Shown here: positions 15,584-23,823 of the stretch, piece by piece
Layout: each line of letters begins with the position of its first letter
How positions within the stretch are numbered: the first letter of the stretch is position 1
Assembly (NCBI GenBank): GCA_002151545.1
Contig: CP021237.1
Span: 5,270,001-5,334,000, forward strand
Source of the DNA: Sphingobacteriaceae bacterium GW460-11-11-14-LB5
GTDB taxonomy: Bacteria; Bacteroidota; Bacteroidia; Sphingobacteriales; Sphingobacteriaceae
DNA length: 64,000 nucleotides
Direction: 5' to 3'
Program-made: the position numbers and the translations under genes
The notes under the pieces: model-generated
Database searches by the model: none
What the model was told of the DNA's origin: nothing
The model's input: the letters and a program-made list of their open reading frames with translations, nothing else

Positions 15584-16822
15584 ATGCTAATCAAAAATAT
15601 AAAAGGCCTCGTGGGCCTGCATCCCAAACACACAACGGTGCTCCGTGGTAATAACCTGGATCACTTACCCATTCTCGAAAATGCCTGGCTTTTAATTGAA
15701 GATGGCCTGATTAAAGATTTCGGTGAGATGGACAATTTTCCATCTTCCATTTCCCATCTTCCATCTTCCAGTGCTGAGGGCAGATACATTTTTCCTTCCT
15801 GGTGCGACAGCCATACGCACATTGTTTTTGCGGCATCACGCGAAGAAGAGTTTGCCATGAAAATCCAGGGAAAAAGTTATGAGGAAATTGCCGCTGCGGG
15901 AGGGGGGATTCTAAATTCGGCCAATAAACTCCAAAAAGCTTCGGAAGATGAGTTGTTCGAAAGTGCATCTGTGCGGTTAAAACAAATGATCCTCCAGGGA
16001 ACAGGGGCCGTTGAAATTAAAAGCGGATATGGATTAACCACAGACAGCGAAATCAAAATGCTCAGGGTAATCCGTAGGTTGAAAGATCAGTTTCCGATTC
16101 CTATCAAGGCAACTTTCTTAGCTGCGCACGCTTATCCTGCCGAATTTAAGAACAATCATCAGGCTTACATCGATTTAATCGTTAATGAAATGTTACCTCA
16201 AATAGCAGAAGAAAAACTGGCCGACTATATTGATGTGTTTTGCGAAAAGGGATTTTTCTCTGTAGAAGAAACCGACCAGGTATTAAAGGCAGGTGCAAAA
16301 TATGGATTGAAACCTAAAGTACATGCCAATCAGCTTTCCGTTTCGGGCGCGGTAGAGGTTTCCGTACAAAATAAAGCCATTTCGGTTGATCACCTCGAAG
16401 AAAGCGATGAACAAACTATCCAAGCGTTAAGAAATGCTGATACCATTGTAACATTACTCCCTTCTTGCTCGTTTTATTTAGGTATTCCTTTTGCTGATGC
16501 CAAAAGTTTTATTAAAGCCGATTTGCCGGTTGCTTTGGCTACTGATTACAATCCGGGTTCAACACCTTCAGGAAATATGAATTTTGTGGTTTCACTGGGA
16601 TGCATTAAAATGAAGATGTTCCCTGAGCAGGCGATAAACGCTGCAACGTTAAATGGCGCAGCTGCGATGGAGATCAGTGAAAATTATGGAAGCATTGCTA
16701 TTGGGAAAAAAGCGAACCTGTTTATAACTAAGCCGATGCCTTCCATAGCCTATTTGCCCTATAGCTTTGGCGAAACGCAGATAGAAACGGTTATTTTAAA
16801 CGGTGAAATTTATAATGGATAA
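15584..16822 (+). CDS. hutI: Imidazolonepropionase
   Basis: HutI hydrolyses imidazolone-5-propionate to N-formimidoyl-L-glutamate in histidine degradation. The 412-residue amidohydrolase has the metal-binding HTH in SWCDSHTHIVFA, a KSGYGL segment, HANQLS, a VDHLEE segment and the late ATDYNPGS. At about residues 53-64 a Ser/Pro-rich stretch (FPSSISHLPSSSAEG) is encoded by CATCTTCC-type tandem units and stands where most homologs have a short linker. The 3' end overlaps hutG by 8 bases, so both are co-translated. The hutH and hutU genes are not in the window. Confidence 0.95.
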   Translation: MLIKNIKGLVGLHPKHTTVLRGNNLDHLPILENAWLLIEDGLIKDFGEMDNFPSSISHLPSSSAEGRYIFPSWCDSHTHIVFAASREEEFAMKIQGKSYEEIAAAGGGILNSANKLQKASEDELFESASVRLKQMILQGTGAVEIKSGYGLTTDSEIKMLRVIRRLKDQFPIPIKATFLAAHAYPAEFKNNHQAYIDLIVNEMLPQIAEEKLADYIDVFCEKGFFSVEETDQVLKAGAKYGLKPKVHANQLSVSGAVEVSVQNKAISVDHLEESDEQTIQALRNADTIVTLLPSCSFYLGIPFADAKSFIKADLPVALATDYNPGSTPSGNMNFVVSLGCIKMKMFPEQAINAATLNGAAAMEISENYGSIAIGKKANLFITKPMPSIAYLPYSFGETQIETVILNGEIYNG

Positions 16823-17795
16823 CCTTAAAATATATTCGCAGGGCGACATCGATCATTTAATTATCACTCGTGATGGTGAAACTAAACTGGGTGAAAGGGT
16901 TAATGTATACTCTGGAGATTCTTCATCAACGGCTGGAATTTCGGTAGAAGGATTAAAAGCCAGCAGCGCTAAATTTGTCCTTTTAGGTATTCCAGAAGAT
17001 ATTGGCGTGCGTGCAAACTTAGGTCTTGCAGGTGCAGCATCAATGTGGAAACCAGGTTTAGTGGCTTTTTTAAATACCCAGAGCAACCGCTTTTTAAGTG
17101 GTGAGGAGGTTTTGGTTTTAGGGCATTTCGAAATCGATGAACCTGAAGATTCTTCGTTAAAAGGTTTGCGAAACAAAGTAGCACAGATTGATGACCTGGT
17201 TTATCCCGTAATTGAGAAAATTGTAGCCACGGGTAAAATACCTGTTGTAATTGGTGGTGGACACAATAATGCCTACCCGATGATTAAGGGCACTTCTTTA
17301 GCCCATAAAAGGCCTATAACGGTTTTAAATGTTGATGCACACGCAGATTTAAGAGAATTGGAAGGTAGGCATAGTGGCAATGGTTTTTCTTATGCGTTAA
17401 AGGAAAATTACCTGAACAATTATTTGATGTATGGCTTGCATCAAAACTATAATAATGAAGCTATTTTAAATCAAATAGATACAAACCCAAAGCTTAAGGC
17501 TGTATTTTTTGATGATATTTTAACTGGAGCTGATTTTACTAACCTGGTGAATGAAATAGGATCGGTTGCTGGTTTGGAGATCGATTTAGATTGTGTTCAA
17601 AATGTGCTTTCCAGCGCTGAAACCCCATCTGGTTTTGCGGTTAATGATATTAGAAAGTTGATTTTAACCAGTGCGAAGAAATTTTCTTATTTGCACCTCA
17701 GTGAAGGTGCCACCCGGATGCTGGATGGAAGGGTGAGTAAACTCACATCTAAGCTGGTTGCTTATTTGGTGAGTGATTTTATTAAAGCACATTAA
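16815..17795 (+). CDS. hutG: Formimidoylglutamase (arginase/ureohydrolase family)
   Basis: This enzyme completes histidine degradation by hydrolysing N-formimidoylglutamate to glutamate and formamide. Dimanganese-site motifs are visible: GGGHNNAYP, NVDAHADLR and EIDLDCVQ. I prefer the ATG at 16815 (MDNLKIYSQG), giving 326 residues; an in-frame GTG at 16803 is also possible. It overlaps hutI by 8 bases. The family also contains arginases and agmatinases, but the position after hutI makes HutG most likely. Confidence 0.88.
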   Translation: MDNLKIYSQGDIDHLIITRDGETKLGERVNVYSGDSSSTAGISVEGLKASSAKFVLLGIPEDIGVRANLGLAGAASMWKPGLVAFLNTQSNRFLSGEEVLVLGHFEIDEPEDSSLKGLRNKVAQIDDLVYPVIEKIVATGKIPVVIGGGHNNAYPMIKGTSLAHKRPITVLNVDAHADLRELEGRHSGNGFSYALKENYLNNYLMYGLHQNYNNEAILNQIDTNPKLKAVFFDDILTGADFTNLVNEIGSVAGLEIDLDCVQNVLSSAETPSGFAVNDIRKLILTSAKKFSYLHLSEGATRMLDGRVSKLTSKLVAYLVSDFIKAH

Positions 17796-17802
17796 TCTAA
17801 GC

Positions 17803-17899
17803 GCGTCACCCTGAATTTATTTCAGGGTCTTTCTTGTTTTTATTAATTGAGAGGCTTATGCCCTGGAAGTAGATCCTGAAACAAGTTCAGGATGACGAT
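17803..17899. repeat. Intergenic palindrome, CCTGAACTTGTTTCAGG family
   Basis: The copy begins GCGTCACCCTGAATTTATTTCAGGGTC and ends TCCTGAAACAAGTTCAGGATGACG. It lies between the convergent hutG and the 52-codon gene, where it may also serve as a two-sided terminator. Confidence 0.75.
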
Positions 17900-17911
17900 T
17901 CACGGGGTAGC

Positions 17912-18070
17912 CTACAAATGCTCCGCTTCGTATCTTTCTCCTGCCTTTAACATCAGTTCGATTTGTTTCAGGTCTTCGGCGGTTAATTCTTCCTTTTCCT
18001 GTAGCTCGAATACCGCAATCATATTGTCTTCGTATTGTTTTTCGGTTTTGATAACGATTTCTGGTGGCAT
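17912..18070 (-). CDS. Small conserved-looking protein (52 aa), HigA N-terminus-like
   Basis: The ATG at 18070 gives 52 residues of predicted alpha-helical, acidic sequence: it begins MPPEIVIKTEKQYED and ends with GERYEAEHL. The pattern, QYE early, LTAED in the middle, IELM and then RYEAEH, resembles the N-terminal helical part of HigA-type antitoxins, but no helix-turn-helix follows and no toxin gene is adjacent. It starts two bases after the cyclo-ligase stop codon, so the two genes are probably co-transcribed. Function unknown. Confidence 0.6.
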   Translation of the reverse strand: MPPEIVIKTEKQYEDNMIAVFELQEKEELTAEDLKQIELMLKAGERYEAEHL

Positions 18071-18072
18071 GT

Positions 18073-18633
18073 TTAAAAATTTATAATTTCTGTTGGTGTA
18101 ATGCAAAAATCCAATCTAATGTCGTGTTCATTTACATCATCGATTTTTTCAATAGCAGGGTACAAAGATAAGCCTATTTTTTGAGCATTTATATGCTGTA
18201 AAAAACGATCGTAAAAGCCTTTGCCATAACCCACGCGATAACCTTGCCGGTCAAAAGCTAAAAGCGGAACAACAACAAGATCTACCTCGCCCTCATGCAG
18301 GTTTCCCTTTTGCGGTTCGAGGATGTTATACAGGTTTTTCTTTAAATCATTTACACCTAAATATTCATGATTGGTCATTAATGCAGTTTCAAAATCGGCT
18401 TTAGGTACAATGATTTTAATTTCGGGGTGATTTTTATTGAGCCATTCGATCAGTAAAAAAGTATTGGGCTCTTTTTTTTCTATAATGGGTAAAAAGATAT
18501 GTAAGGTTTTAATTTGGCTAAAATCGAGCGTTTTAAACTCATTTAAGAGCGCTTCGTTCAGGTTTTCGTATTCTGCGTCGCTCAGTAATAATCTGTCTTT
18601 TAAGGCTTGCTTTCTGATTTCGGCTTTTAACAT
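18073..18633 (-). CDS. 5-formyltetrahydrofolate cyclo-ligase
   Basis: This enzyme converts 5-formyl-THF to 5,10-methenyl-THF with ATP. The 186-residue product from ATG 18633 starts MLKAEIRKQALKDR, the N-terminal helix with Lys and Arg residues for ATP binding. The C-terminal part has VVPLLAFDRQGYRVGYGKGFYDRFL, the family signature with a glycine-rich loop. A TTG at 18642 would add three residues. The formimidoyl-glutamate pathway genes hutI/hutG are close but on the other strand. Confidence 0.92.
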   Translation of the reverse strand: MLKAEIRKQALKDRLLLSDAEYENLNEALLNEFKTLDFSQIKTLHIFLPIIEKKEPNTFLLIEWLNKNHPEIKIIVPKADFETALMTNHEYLGVNDLKKNLYNILEPQKGNLHEGEVDLVVVPLLAFDRQGYRVGYGKGFYDRFLQHINAQKIGLSLYPAIEKIDDVNEHDIRLDFCITPTEIINF

Positions 18634-18703
18634 AATATTCAAATTTATGTTTTTATAACAAGATAGCGAAGCAGGTTGTTTTTACAGGTCTAAATGCAGA
18701 AAC

Positions 18704-18741
18704 CAAAAAGCCCCTGAAGCATTCACTTCAGGGGCTTTTCT
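18704..18741. terminator. Terminator hairpin after the first EF-P gene
   Basis: A perfect 14-bp stem (AAAAGCCCCTGAAG at 18706-18719 with CTTCAGGGGCTTTT at 18726-18739) and a 6-base loop sits 15 bases past the EF-P stop codon. T-rich flanks on both strands fit an intrinsic terminator for the minus-strand EF-P transcript. Confidence 0.85.
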
Positions 18742-18755
18742 TGTGTTCTAATCAA

Positions 18756-19316
18756 TTATTTTACACGTTCAACATATTCTCCGGTACGGGTATCAATTTT
18801 AATTTTATCGCCCTGATTTACAAACATCGGAACTTTCACTTCAACACCATTTTCTAATGTTGCCGCTTTTAGTGCGTTTGTAGAAGTATCACCTTTAACT
18901 GCTGGCTCCGAATAAGTAATTTCGAATTCAGCGAAGTTTGGTAATTGAGCCATAATGGCTTCTTCACTTTCCATAGAAACAATAATGTTCATGCCTTCTT
19001 TTAAGAATTTAATAGCCGAACCAAATAAAGCTTTCTCTACGTTAAACTGCTCGTAGCTATTATTGTCCATTACAACCAGATAGTCACCTTCTTCGTATAA
19101 ATATTGGTAATCGTTGGTTTCAACGCGGCAGATTTCTACGGCCTCGTCGGTATTCATACGTGCTTCAACAATTCTGCCCGATTTAATGTTACGGAATTTA
19201 CCAGTGTAAAATGCGCCGCCTTTTCCAGGTGTACGGTGATTCCATTCGTCAACAGTAACCAGTTCGTTGTTGATGCGAAGGATGTTACCTGTTTTAATTT
19301 CTGATGCTTTTGCCAT
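18756..19316 (-). CDS. efp: Elongation factor P, paralog with Lys at the loop tip
   Basis: EF-P binds the ribosome between P and E sites and relieves stalling at proline runs. The 186-residue protein has the three-domain layout with an N-terminal KOW-like domain. The beta-turn that reaches the peptidyl-transferase centre reads RTPGKGGAFY, with K32 at the position modified in many bacteria. The C-terminus (DKIKIDTRTGEYVERVK) is the usual EF-P end. A second EF-P gene lies upstream on the same strand with its own start region. Confidence 0.95.
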   Translation of the reverse strand: MAKASEIKTGNILRINNELVTVDEWNHRTPGKGGAFYTGKFRNIKSGRIVEARMNTDEAVEICRVETNDYQYLYEEGDYLVVMDNNSYEQFNVEKALFGSAIKFLKEGMNIIVSMESEEAIMAQLPNFAEFEITYSEPAVKGDTSTNALKAATLENGVEVKVPMFVNQGDKIKIDTRTGEYVERVK

Positions 19317-19362
19317 ATTGTATGATCCTAAATTGGATTTATATTTCAGTTTTTCGTGACGG

Positions 19363-19370
19363 CAAAGGTA
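19363..19370 (-). promoter_or_regulatory. -7 element of the first EF-P gene
   Basis: The minus strand reads TACCTTTG, 46 bases upstream of the ATG, so this gene can be transcribed independently of the upstream EF-P paralog. Confidence 0.55.
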
Positions 19371-19447
19371 AAATTATTTTGATAAAAACCTATAAAGCTT
19401 TATGGTATAAGGCTTAGGGTTTAAGGAGATTTAGAACCCCGGTTATA

Positions 19448-20008
19448 CTATTTTACTCTTTCCATATATTCGCCGGTTTTAGTATCAACCTTAACCTTGT
19501 CGCCCTGGTTAATAAACAAGGGTACCCTGATTTCGGCTCCGGTTTCTACAGTGGCGTATTTTTGTGCACTGGTAGAAGTATCGCCTTTTACAGCGGGTTC
19601 AGAATAGGTAATTTCTAACTCTACACTGTTAGGGAGCTGTGCAACAATCGGTTCATCACTTTCAAAAGCGATGGTTACATTCATACCCTCTTTTAAAAAC
19701 TTAATGGAGTTTCCGAAAAGCAACTTAGGGATGTTGTACTGCTCAAAAGTGTTGTTGTCCATCACCACTAAATAATCGCCGTCTTCATAAAGATATTGAT
19801 AGTCGTTGGTTTCTACACGGCAAATGGTCACCTCTTCATCGGTACGGAAACGGTATTCTACAATTTTTCCGGTTTTTACATTGCGCATACGCGCCTGATA
19901 AAACGCCCTTAAATTTCCCGGAGTACGGTGGATGTACTCTTCTACACTTACCAACTCTCCGTTAAAACGAAGCACATTTCCGCTTTTTACTTCTGATGCC
20001 TTTGCCAT
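19448..20008 (-). CDS. efp: Elongation factor P, paralog with Asn at the loop tip
   Basis: The 186 residues align without gaps with the adjacent EF-P. The loop tip reads RTPGNLRAFY, so the lysine used for modification is replaced by N32 and an arginine stands at 34. Other EF-P features, including the C-terminal DKVKVDTKTGEYMERVK, are intact. It could act unmodified or be modified differently. A TAACTTTG promoter-like element is at 20048-20055. Confidence 0.93.
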   Translation of the reverse strand: MAKASEVKSGNVLRFNGELVSVEEYIHRTPGNLRAFYQARMRNVKTGKIVEYRFRTDEEVTICRVETNDYQYLYEDGDYLVVMDNNTFEQYNIPKLLFGNSIKFLKEGMNVTIAFESDEPIVAQLPNSVELEITYSEPAVKGDTSTSAQKYATVETGAEIRVPLFINQGDKVKVDTKTGEYMERVK

Positions 20009-20047
20009 TTTATAATAGTGAATATTGTTTTGTTAATTTTTGAGCAC

Positions 20048-20055
20048 CAAAGTTA
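20048..20055 (-). promoter_or_regulatory. -7 element of the second EF-P gene
   Basis: The minus strand reads TAACTTTG, matching TAnnTTTG, 39 bases upstream of the start codon. Confidence 0.5.
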
Positions 20056-20084
20056 AAAAAATGAATGGATATTAGTAGTCTGCC

Positions 20085-20165
20085 AGTGAAGACCGTCTTT
20101 TAAGTAGATTACTTTCCGAAAGGTCGGGACAGGCTGTCGGCTGAAAAAGCCTTCTCGCAATGACG
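20085..20165. repeat. Decayed intergenic palindromic element
   Basis: The stretch contains GACCGTCTTTT, GGTCGGGACAGGCTGTCGG and ends with TTCTCGCAATGACGAATT, parts of which recall the CGTC...GACG-bounded repeats elsewhere in the window. It is not a clean copy of either main family. Confidence 0.45.
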
Positions 20166-20184
20166 AATTATTGGTATAAAAGAA

Positions 20185-20212
20185 ATGCCTTTGGGAACCA
20201 CTCCAAAGGCAT
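20185..20212 (-). terminator. Intrinsic terminator-like hairpin with T-rich tail
   Basis: A perfect 10-bp stem around an 8-base loop is followed on the minus strand by TTTCTTTTA. It could end the candidate small RNA and also transcripts from the ABC ATPase gene upstream. Confidence 0.6.
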
Positions 20213-20343
20213 AATCAACCTAAACCTCAAACTAAACTATGAAAAACTCTTTTGCCTTATCAGGCTATATATTTTAATTCCGCAATACGGAAAATATGAT
20301 CTTTTACTTAAAGAGATAAATTAATAATTGTTTCTCTTTTTGG
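20185..20343 (-). ncRNA. Candidate structured small RNA
   Basis: No coding frame was found here, yet the minus strand shows a complete transcription unit. A promoter (TTTTG, 18 bases, TACCTTTG) is at 20349-20379. Downstream come four hairpins: AAAGAGA/TCTCTTT (20333-20339 with 20310-20316), TTCCG/CGGAA (20278-20292), GCCT/AGGC (20254-20265), and a 10-bp stem CCAAAGGCAT/ATGCCTTTGG (20203-20212 with 20185-20194). The last is followed on the RNA by TTTCTTTTA. It would be a transcript of about 160 bases. I did not recognise a known RNA family. Confidence 0.5.
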
Positions 20344-20348
20344 TGGTG

Positions 20349-20379
20349 CAAAGGTAAGAACAATTTATCAATTACAAAA
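20349..20379 (-). promoter_or_regulatory. Bacteroidota-type promoter for the candidate small RNA
   Basis: The minus strand has TTTTG (20375-20379), an 18-base spacer and TACCTTTG (20349-20356), a very good match to the -33/-7 consensus. No open reading frame follows it before the hairpin at 20185. Confidence 0.65.
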
Positions 20380-20445
20380 TATTTTTTTAAAAATTTATTT
20401 TTAATACAAATGTATGACAAAACAGACGTTTTGTAAGGGCTGGCT

Positions 20446-21072
20446 TTAAGCGTTAAATAGCTTATAATCTGATATTTGTATTTGATTTGTACAGAAGTCG
20501 TATTCCTGTATTTGATTCGAACCAATTATCGTTAAGCGGTCTTTTCCGAAATTTTCGATGAGTTCACGGTACCAACTTATTCCCTGAACGTCTAAATTAC
20601 TCGTTGGTTCGTCTAAAAATAAAATTGGCGTATCAGTGCAGCAGGCCAAAGCTAGTTTGGTTCTTTGCTTCATTCCCGATGAAAAGTATTTAATTTCTTT
20701 GTTGGTTGCTTTTTCCAGTCCTAATATGCCGATAAGCTTTTTAGTATCAAGGCCTAGGGCAAAATTTTTGAATTTAAAATGGAAATCGATGATCTCTCTT
20801 AAAGTGAAGGTTTCCACCAATTCGAGGTACGGTGCTGCCAAACTGATGTATTGGTAGATGTTCTCTACAGGAATATCTTTGTTGTCTGAGAAGGAGATTT
20901 CTCCCTCAGAAGGGGATAAACTGCCCGTCAGCACACTCAATAAGGTTGATTTACCAGAGCCGTTAGGTCCTAATATGGCGTAGCTATTACCAGAAGAAAA
21001 TTCAGTGCTTAAATTCCTGAAAATCCACTCTTTATTAAACCTTCTGCCAACATTTTGTAAAGTGATGTTCAT
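20446..21072 (-). CDS. ABC transporter ATP-binding protein, single domain
   Basis: The 208-residue protein has Walker A GPNGSGKST (about residues 36-44), a variant signature FSSGMKQR where LSGGQ is usual, Walker B ILFLDEPTS and a later GSNQ switch region. Its small size recalls CcmA-like export ATPases. No membrane partner gene is adjacent, so the substrate cannot be named. The acetyltransferase gene lies 12 bases upstream. Confidence 0.88.
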   Translation of the reverse strand: MNITLQNVGRRFNKEWIFRNLSTEFSSGNSYAILGPNGSGKSTLLSVLTGSLSPSEGEISFSDNKDIPVENIYQYISLAAPYLELVETFTLREIIDFHFKFKNFALGLDTKKLIGILGLEKATNKEIKYFSSGMKQRTKLALACCTDTPILFLDEPTSNLDVQGISWYRELIENFGKDRLTIIGSNQIQEYDFCTNQIQISDYKLFNA

Positions 21073-21084
21073 TTGTGCCGGCGT

Positions 21085-21552
21085 TTAGGGTTTAGCGTTA
21101 AGTGGTTTAGACATGCAAACGCTGTTATCAACGCCAATGTATTGTCCGTAGTTGGGGGTGATGTGATAACCCACCTTTTGATAAAGCGCAATGGCTTCGG
21201 GCTGTTTCTTACCAGTTTCTAAAACACATGCTGCGAAACCGAGTTCCGTAGCCCAGCTTTCTAATTCATTTAAAACTTGAGCCGCTATGCCCTGGTTTCT
21301 GTAATCCGGGTGTACAAACATTCTTTTAACTTCGGCTTCAGTCGCTGAAAAAGGCTTTATAGCACCGCAACCTACAGGGCATCCATCTTGATAGGCGACA
21401 ACCGCTTCTTTAATGGTATCGACTTTATTAAATTGAGCATAAAACGCATGGTCATCACCATCTCTAACCGCTAAATCTTTATCCAATAAAGCAACCAAAT
21501 TCCTAAAATCGGTATCGTCTGAATTGGTCCTGATTAGCGTTAAATCACTCAT
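21085..21552 (-). CDS. GNAT-family N-acetyltransferase
   Basis: The 155-residue protein has the GNAT acetyl-CoA motif VKRMFVHPDYRNQGIAAQVL with the R/Q-x-x-G-x-A loop (about 92-104), followed by ETGKKQPEAIALYQKVGY. The substrate is not predictable. It ends 12 bases before the ABC ATPase gene and may share its transcript. Confidence 0.88.
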   Translation of the reverse strand: MSDLTLIRTNSDDTDFRNLVALLDKDLAVRDGDDHAFYAQFNKVDTIKEAVVAYQDGCPVGCGAIKPFSATEAEVKRMFVHPDYRNQGIAAQVLNELESWATELGFAACVLETGKKQPEAIALYQKVGYHITPNYGQYIGVDNSVCMSKPLNAKP

Positions 21553-21625
21553 GAATATTTATTAGAATTTGGTTAAGACAATGGGTTTCACCCTCCACCT
21601 TAAACCCTTCAGTCTGCTACCTTAA

Positions 21626-22411
21626 TTAGCTTCCCATTCCGAAGCCCTTCATTACCCCACGGTTAGAATTGCGGATAAAATCTACAATTTCATCACGGAT
21701 TTCAGTAGGTTTAAATTCGGCTTCGATCATGTCTAAAGCTTTGGTTACGTTATTGTGTTTTACAAAAAGTACACGGTAAATTTCCTGAATCTCGTCAATC
21801 TGCTCGTTGGTAAAACCTCTTCTGCGTAAACCTACAGAGTTAATACCCGCATAAGAAAGTGGCTCGCGGGCCGCTTTAACATAAGGAGGGACGTCTTTAC
21901 GCACCAATGAACCACCGGTTACAAAAGCATAAGAACCCACTTTAACAAATTGATGTATAGCCACCAAGCCTGCCAAAACTACATTGTTTCCAATGGTAAT
22001 GTGGCCAGCTAATGTGGTGCTGTTGGAGAAAATACAATTATTGCCAACCTCACAATCGTGCGCGATGTGCGAATACGCCTGAATTAAACAATTGCTACCG
22101 ATAGTGGTTTTCCATTTGTCTTTAGTACCACGGTTAATGGTAACACACTCACGTATGGTGGTATTGTCGCCAATTTCTGCAGTCGTAATTTCGCCTGCAA
22201 ATTTTAAATCCTGCGGTTCGCCAGAAATAACAGCACCAGGAAATATTCGGCAGTTTTTACCGATACGTGCGCCATCCATAATGGTCACGTTCGATCCGAT
22301 CCATGTTCCCTCTCCAATTACAACGTCTTTATGTATCACTACAAAGGGTTCAATTACCACGTTTTCGGCAATTTTTGCCTGAGGATGTATATATGCTAAA
22401 GGTTGTATCAT
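21626..22411 (-). CDS. lpxA: UDP-N-acetylglucosamine acyltransferase (lipid A, step 1)
   Basis: LpxA transfers a hydroxyacyl chain from ACP to UDP-GlcNAc. The 261-residue protein consists of hexapeptide repeats of a left-handed beta-helix (for example IHPQAKIAENVVIEPFV) with conserved SHIAHDCEVG, which carries the catalytic histidine, and a helical C-terminus. Its ATG overlaps the stop of the lpxC-fabZ fusion (TAATG). Order lpxD, lpxC-fabZ, lpxA forms a tight lipid A operon. Confidence 0.97.
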   Translation of the reverse strand: MIQPLAYIHPQAKIAENVVIEPFVVIHKDVVIGEGTWIGSNVTIMDGARIGKNCRIFPGAVISGEPQDLKFAGEITTAEIGDNTTIRECVTINRGTKDKWKTTIGSNCLIQAYSHIAHDCEVGNNCIFSNSTTLAGHITIGNNVVLAGLVAIHQFVKVGSYAFVTGGSLVRKDVPPYVKAAREPLSYAGINSVGLRRRGFTNEQIDEIQEIYRVLFVKHNNVTKALDMIEAEFKPTEIRDEIVDFIRNSNRGVMKGFGMGS

Positions 22412-23823
22412 TATTGAGCGGGTTCTGCTTGTTTAACTTTTGAGATTTGAGCCATCATTTCGGCTTCGACAACGATTTTTTCGCCAACCATACCCACACC
22501 TTTCATCTGGGCAATGCCCCTTCTGATGGGTTCCAGTAAATCGCAGCGGAAAACAATAGTATCGCCAGGCAAAACCTGAGCTCTAAAGCGTACGTTATCT
22601 ATTTTTAAGAAATAGGTTAAATAATTTCTAGGATCTGGAACGGTGCTTAACACTAAAATACCACCAACTTGAGCCATAGCCTCAATTTGAATTACACCAG
22701 GAAAAACCGGTGCACCAGGAAAGTGACCTTTAAAAAACTCCTCATTCATGGTTACGTTTTTGACGCCCACCACGTGGTTTTTTGAAAGTTCTAATATTTT
22801 ATCAACAAATAAAAATGGTTGGCGGTGAGGCAAAATATCCATAATCTGAACTACGTCATATAATGGTTTTGCACTGGGATCGTAAACCTTTTGTATTTTT
22901 TTGTTTTTCTCTTTTTTAATGGCTGCTTTAATCTTTTTTGCAAAAGCAACGTTTGCTGCGTGACCTGGACGGGCCGCCATAATATGGCCTTTTAAATGCA
23001 TCCCAACCAAAGCCAAATCGCCAATCATATCCAATAATTTATGACGGGCAGGTTCGTTTTGATAACGCAGTTCCATGTTATTTAAAATCCCCTGAGGGGC
23101 AACATCGATATCTTTACGGTTAAATAATTTAGCCAGGTGGCTTAATTCATCCTTCGTAACTTCTTTATCTACAATTACAATGGCGTTATTTAAATCGCCA
23201 CCCTTAATTAAATTGTGAGATAATTGGTATTCCAGTTCGTGTAAGAAACAGAAAGTACGGCAAGAAGCAATTTCTTTCTTAAACTCTGCAATGGTATTAA
23301 TGCCGGCATGCTGGCTGCCCAAAACAGGAGAATTATAATCAATCATACACGTAAAACGATAATCGTCTAACGGCATGGCTACAATTTCTACTTTTCTATC
23401 TTCTTCGGTATAGGTAATGTTATGTGGAATGGTGAAATACTCGCGATCTGCATTTTGCTCAACTGTACCTACTTCTTCCAGCAAATCAACAAACTGGATA
23501 GAGCTGCCATCCATAATGGGTGTTTCTGGTCCGTCTAATTTAATGAGCACGTTATCAAGGTCCATACCAATCAAAGATGCCATTACGTGTTCTACAGTAC
23601 TTACGCTGGCTCCATTTTGGGTTAGCGTAGTACCTCTTGAGGTATCTGTAACGTTATCTGCATCGGCTTCGATAATCGGGTGGCCATCTAAATCAATACG
23701 CTGAAATTTAAAGCCATGATTTTCGGGGGCCGGGCAAAATGTTAAAGTAACATTAGCGCCTGTGTGTAAACCAACACCAGATGCTGATATTTCTTGTTTA
23801 ATCGTTTTTTGTCTAACGTTCAT
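22411..23823 (-). CDS. lpxC/fabZ: Bifunctional UDP-3-O-acyl-GlcNAc deacetylase / 3-hydroxyacyl-ACP dehydratase
   Basis: Residues 1 to about 300 are LpxC, a zinc deacetylase of lipid A synthesis, with H79 in TVEHVMASL and a later GHIMAARPGHAANV segment. From about 318 to the end is a hotdog FabZ domain (DILPHRQPFLFVD, GHFPGAPVFPGV) that dehydrates 3-hydroxyacyl-ACP. This fusion is usual in Bacteroidota and links fatty-acid and lipid A synthesis. The start overlaps the end of lpxD by 11 bases, and the stop overlaps the lpxA ATG by one. Confidence 0.97.
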   Translation of the reverse strand: MNVRQKTIKQEISASGVGLHTGANVTLTFCPAPENHGFKFQRIDLDGHPIIEADADNVTDTSRGTTLTQNGASVSTVEHVMASLIGMDLDNVLIKLDGPETPIMDGSSIQFVDLLEEVGTVEQNADREYFTIPHNITYTEEDRKVEIVAMPLDDYRFTCMIDYNSPVLGSQHAGINTIAEFKKEIASCRTFCFLHELEYQLSHNLIKGGDLNNAIVIVDKEVTKDELSHLAKLFNRKDIDVAPQGILNNMELRYQNEPARHKLLDMIGDLALVGMHLKGHIMAARPGHAANVAFAKKIKAAIKKEKNKKIQKVYDPSAKPLYDVVQIMDILPHRQPFLFVDKILELSKNHVVGVKNVTMNEEFFKGHFPGAPVFPGVIQIEAMAQVGGILVLSTVPDPRNYLTYFLKIDNVRFRAQVLPGDTIVFRCDLLEPIRRGIAQMKGVGMVGEKIVVEAEMMAQISKVKQAEPAQ

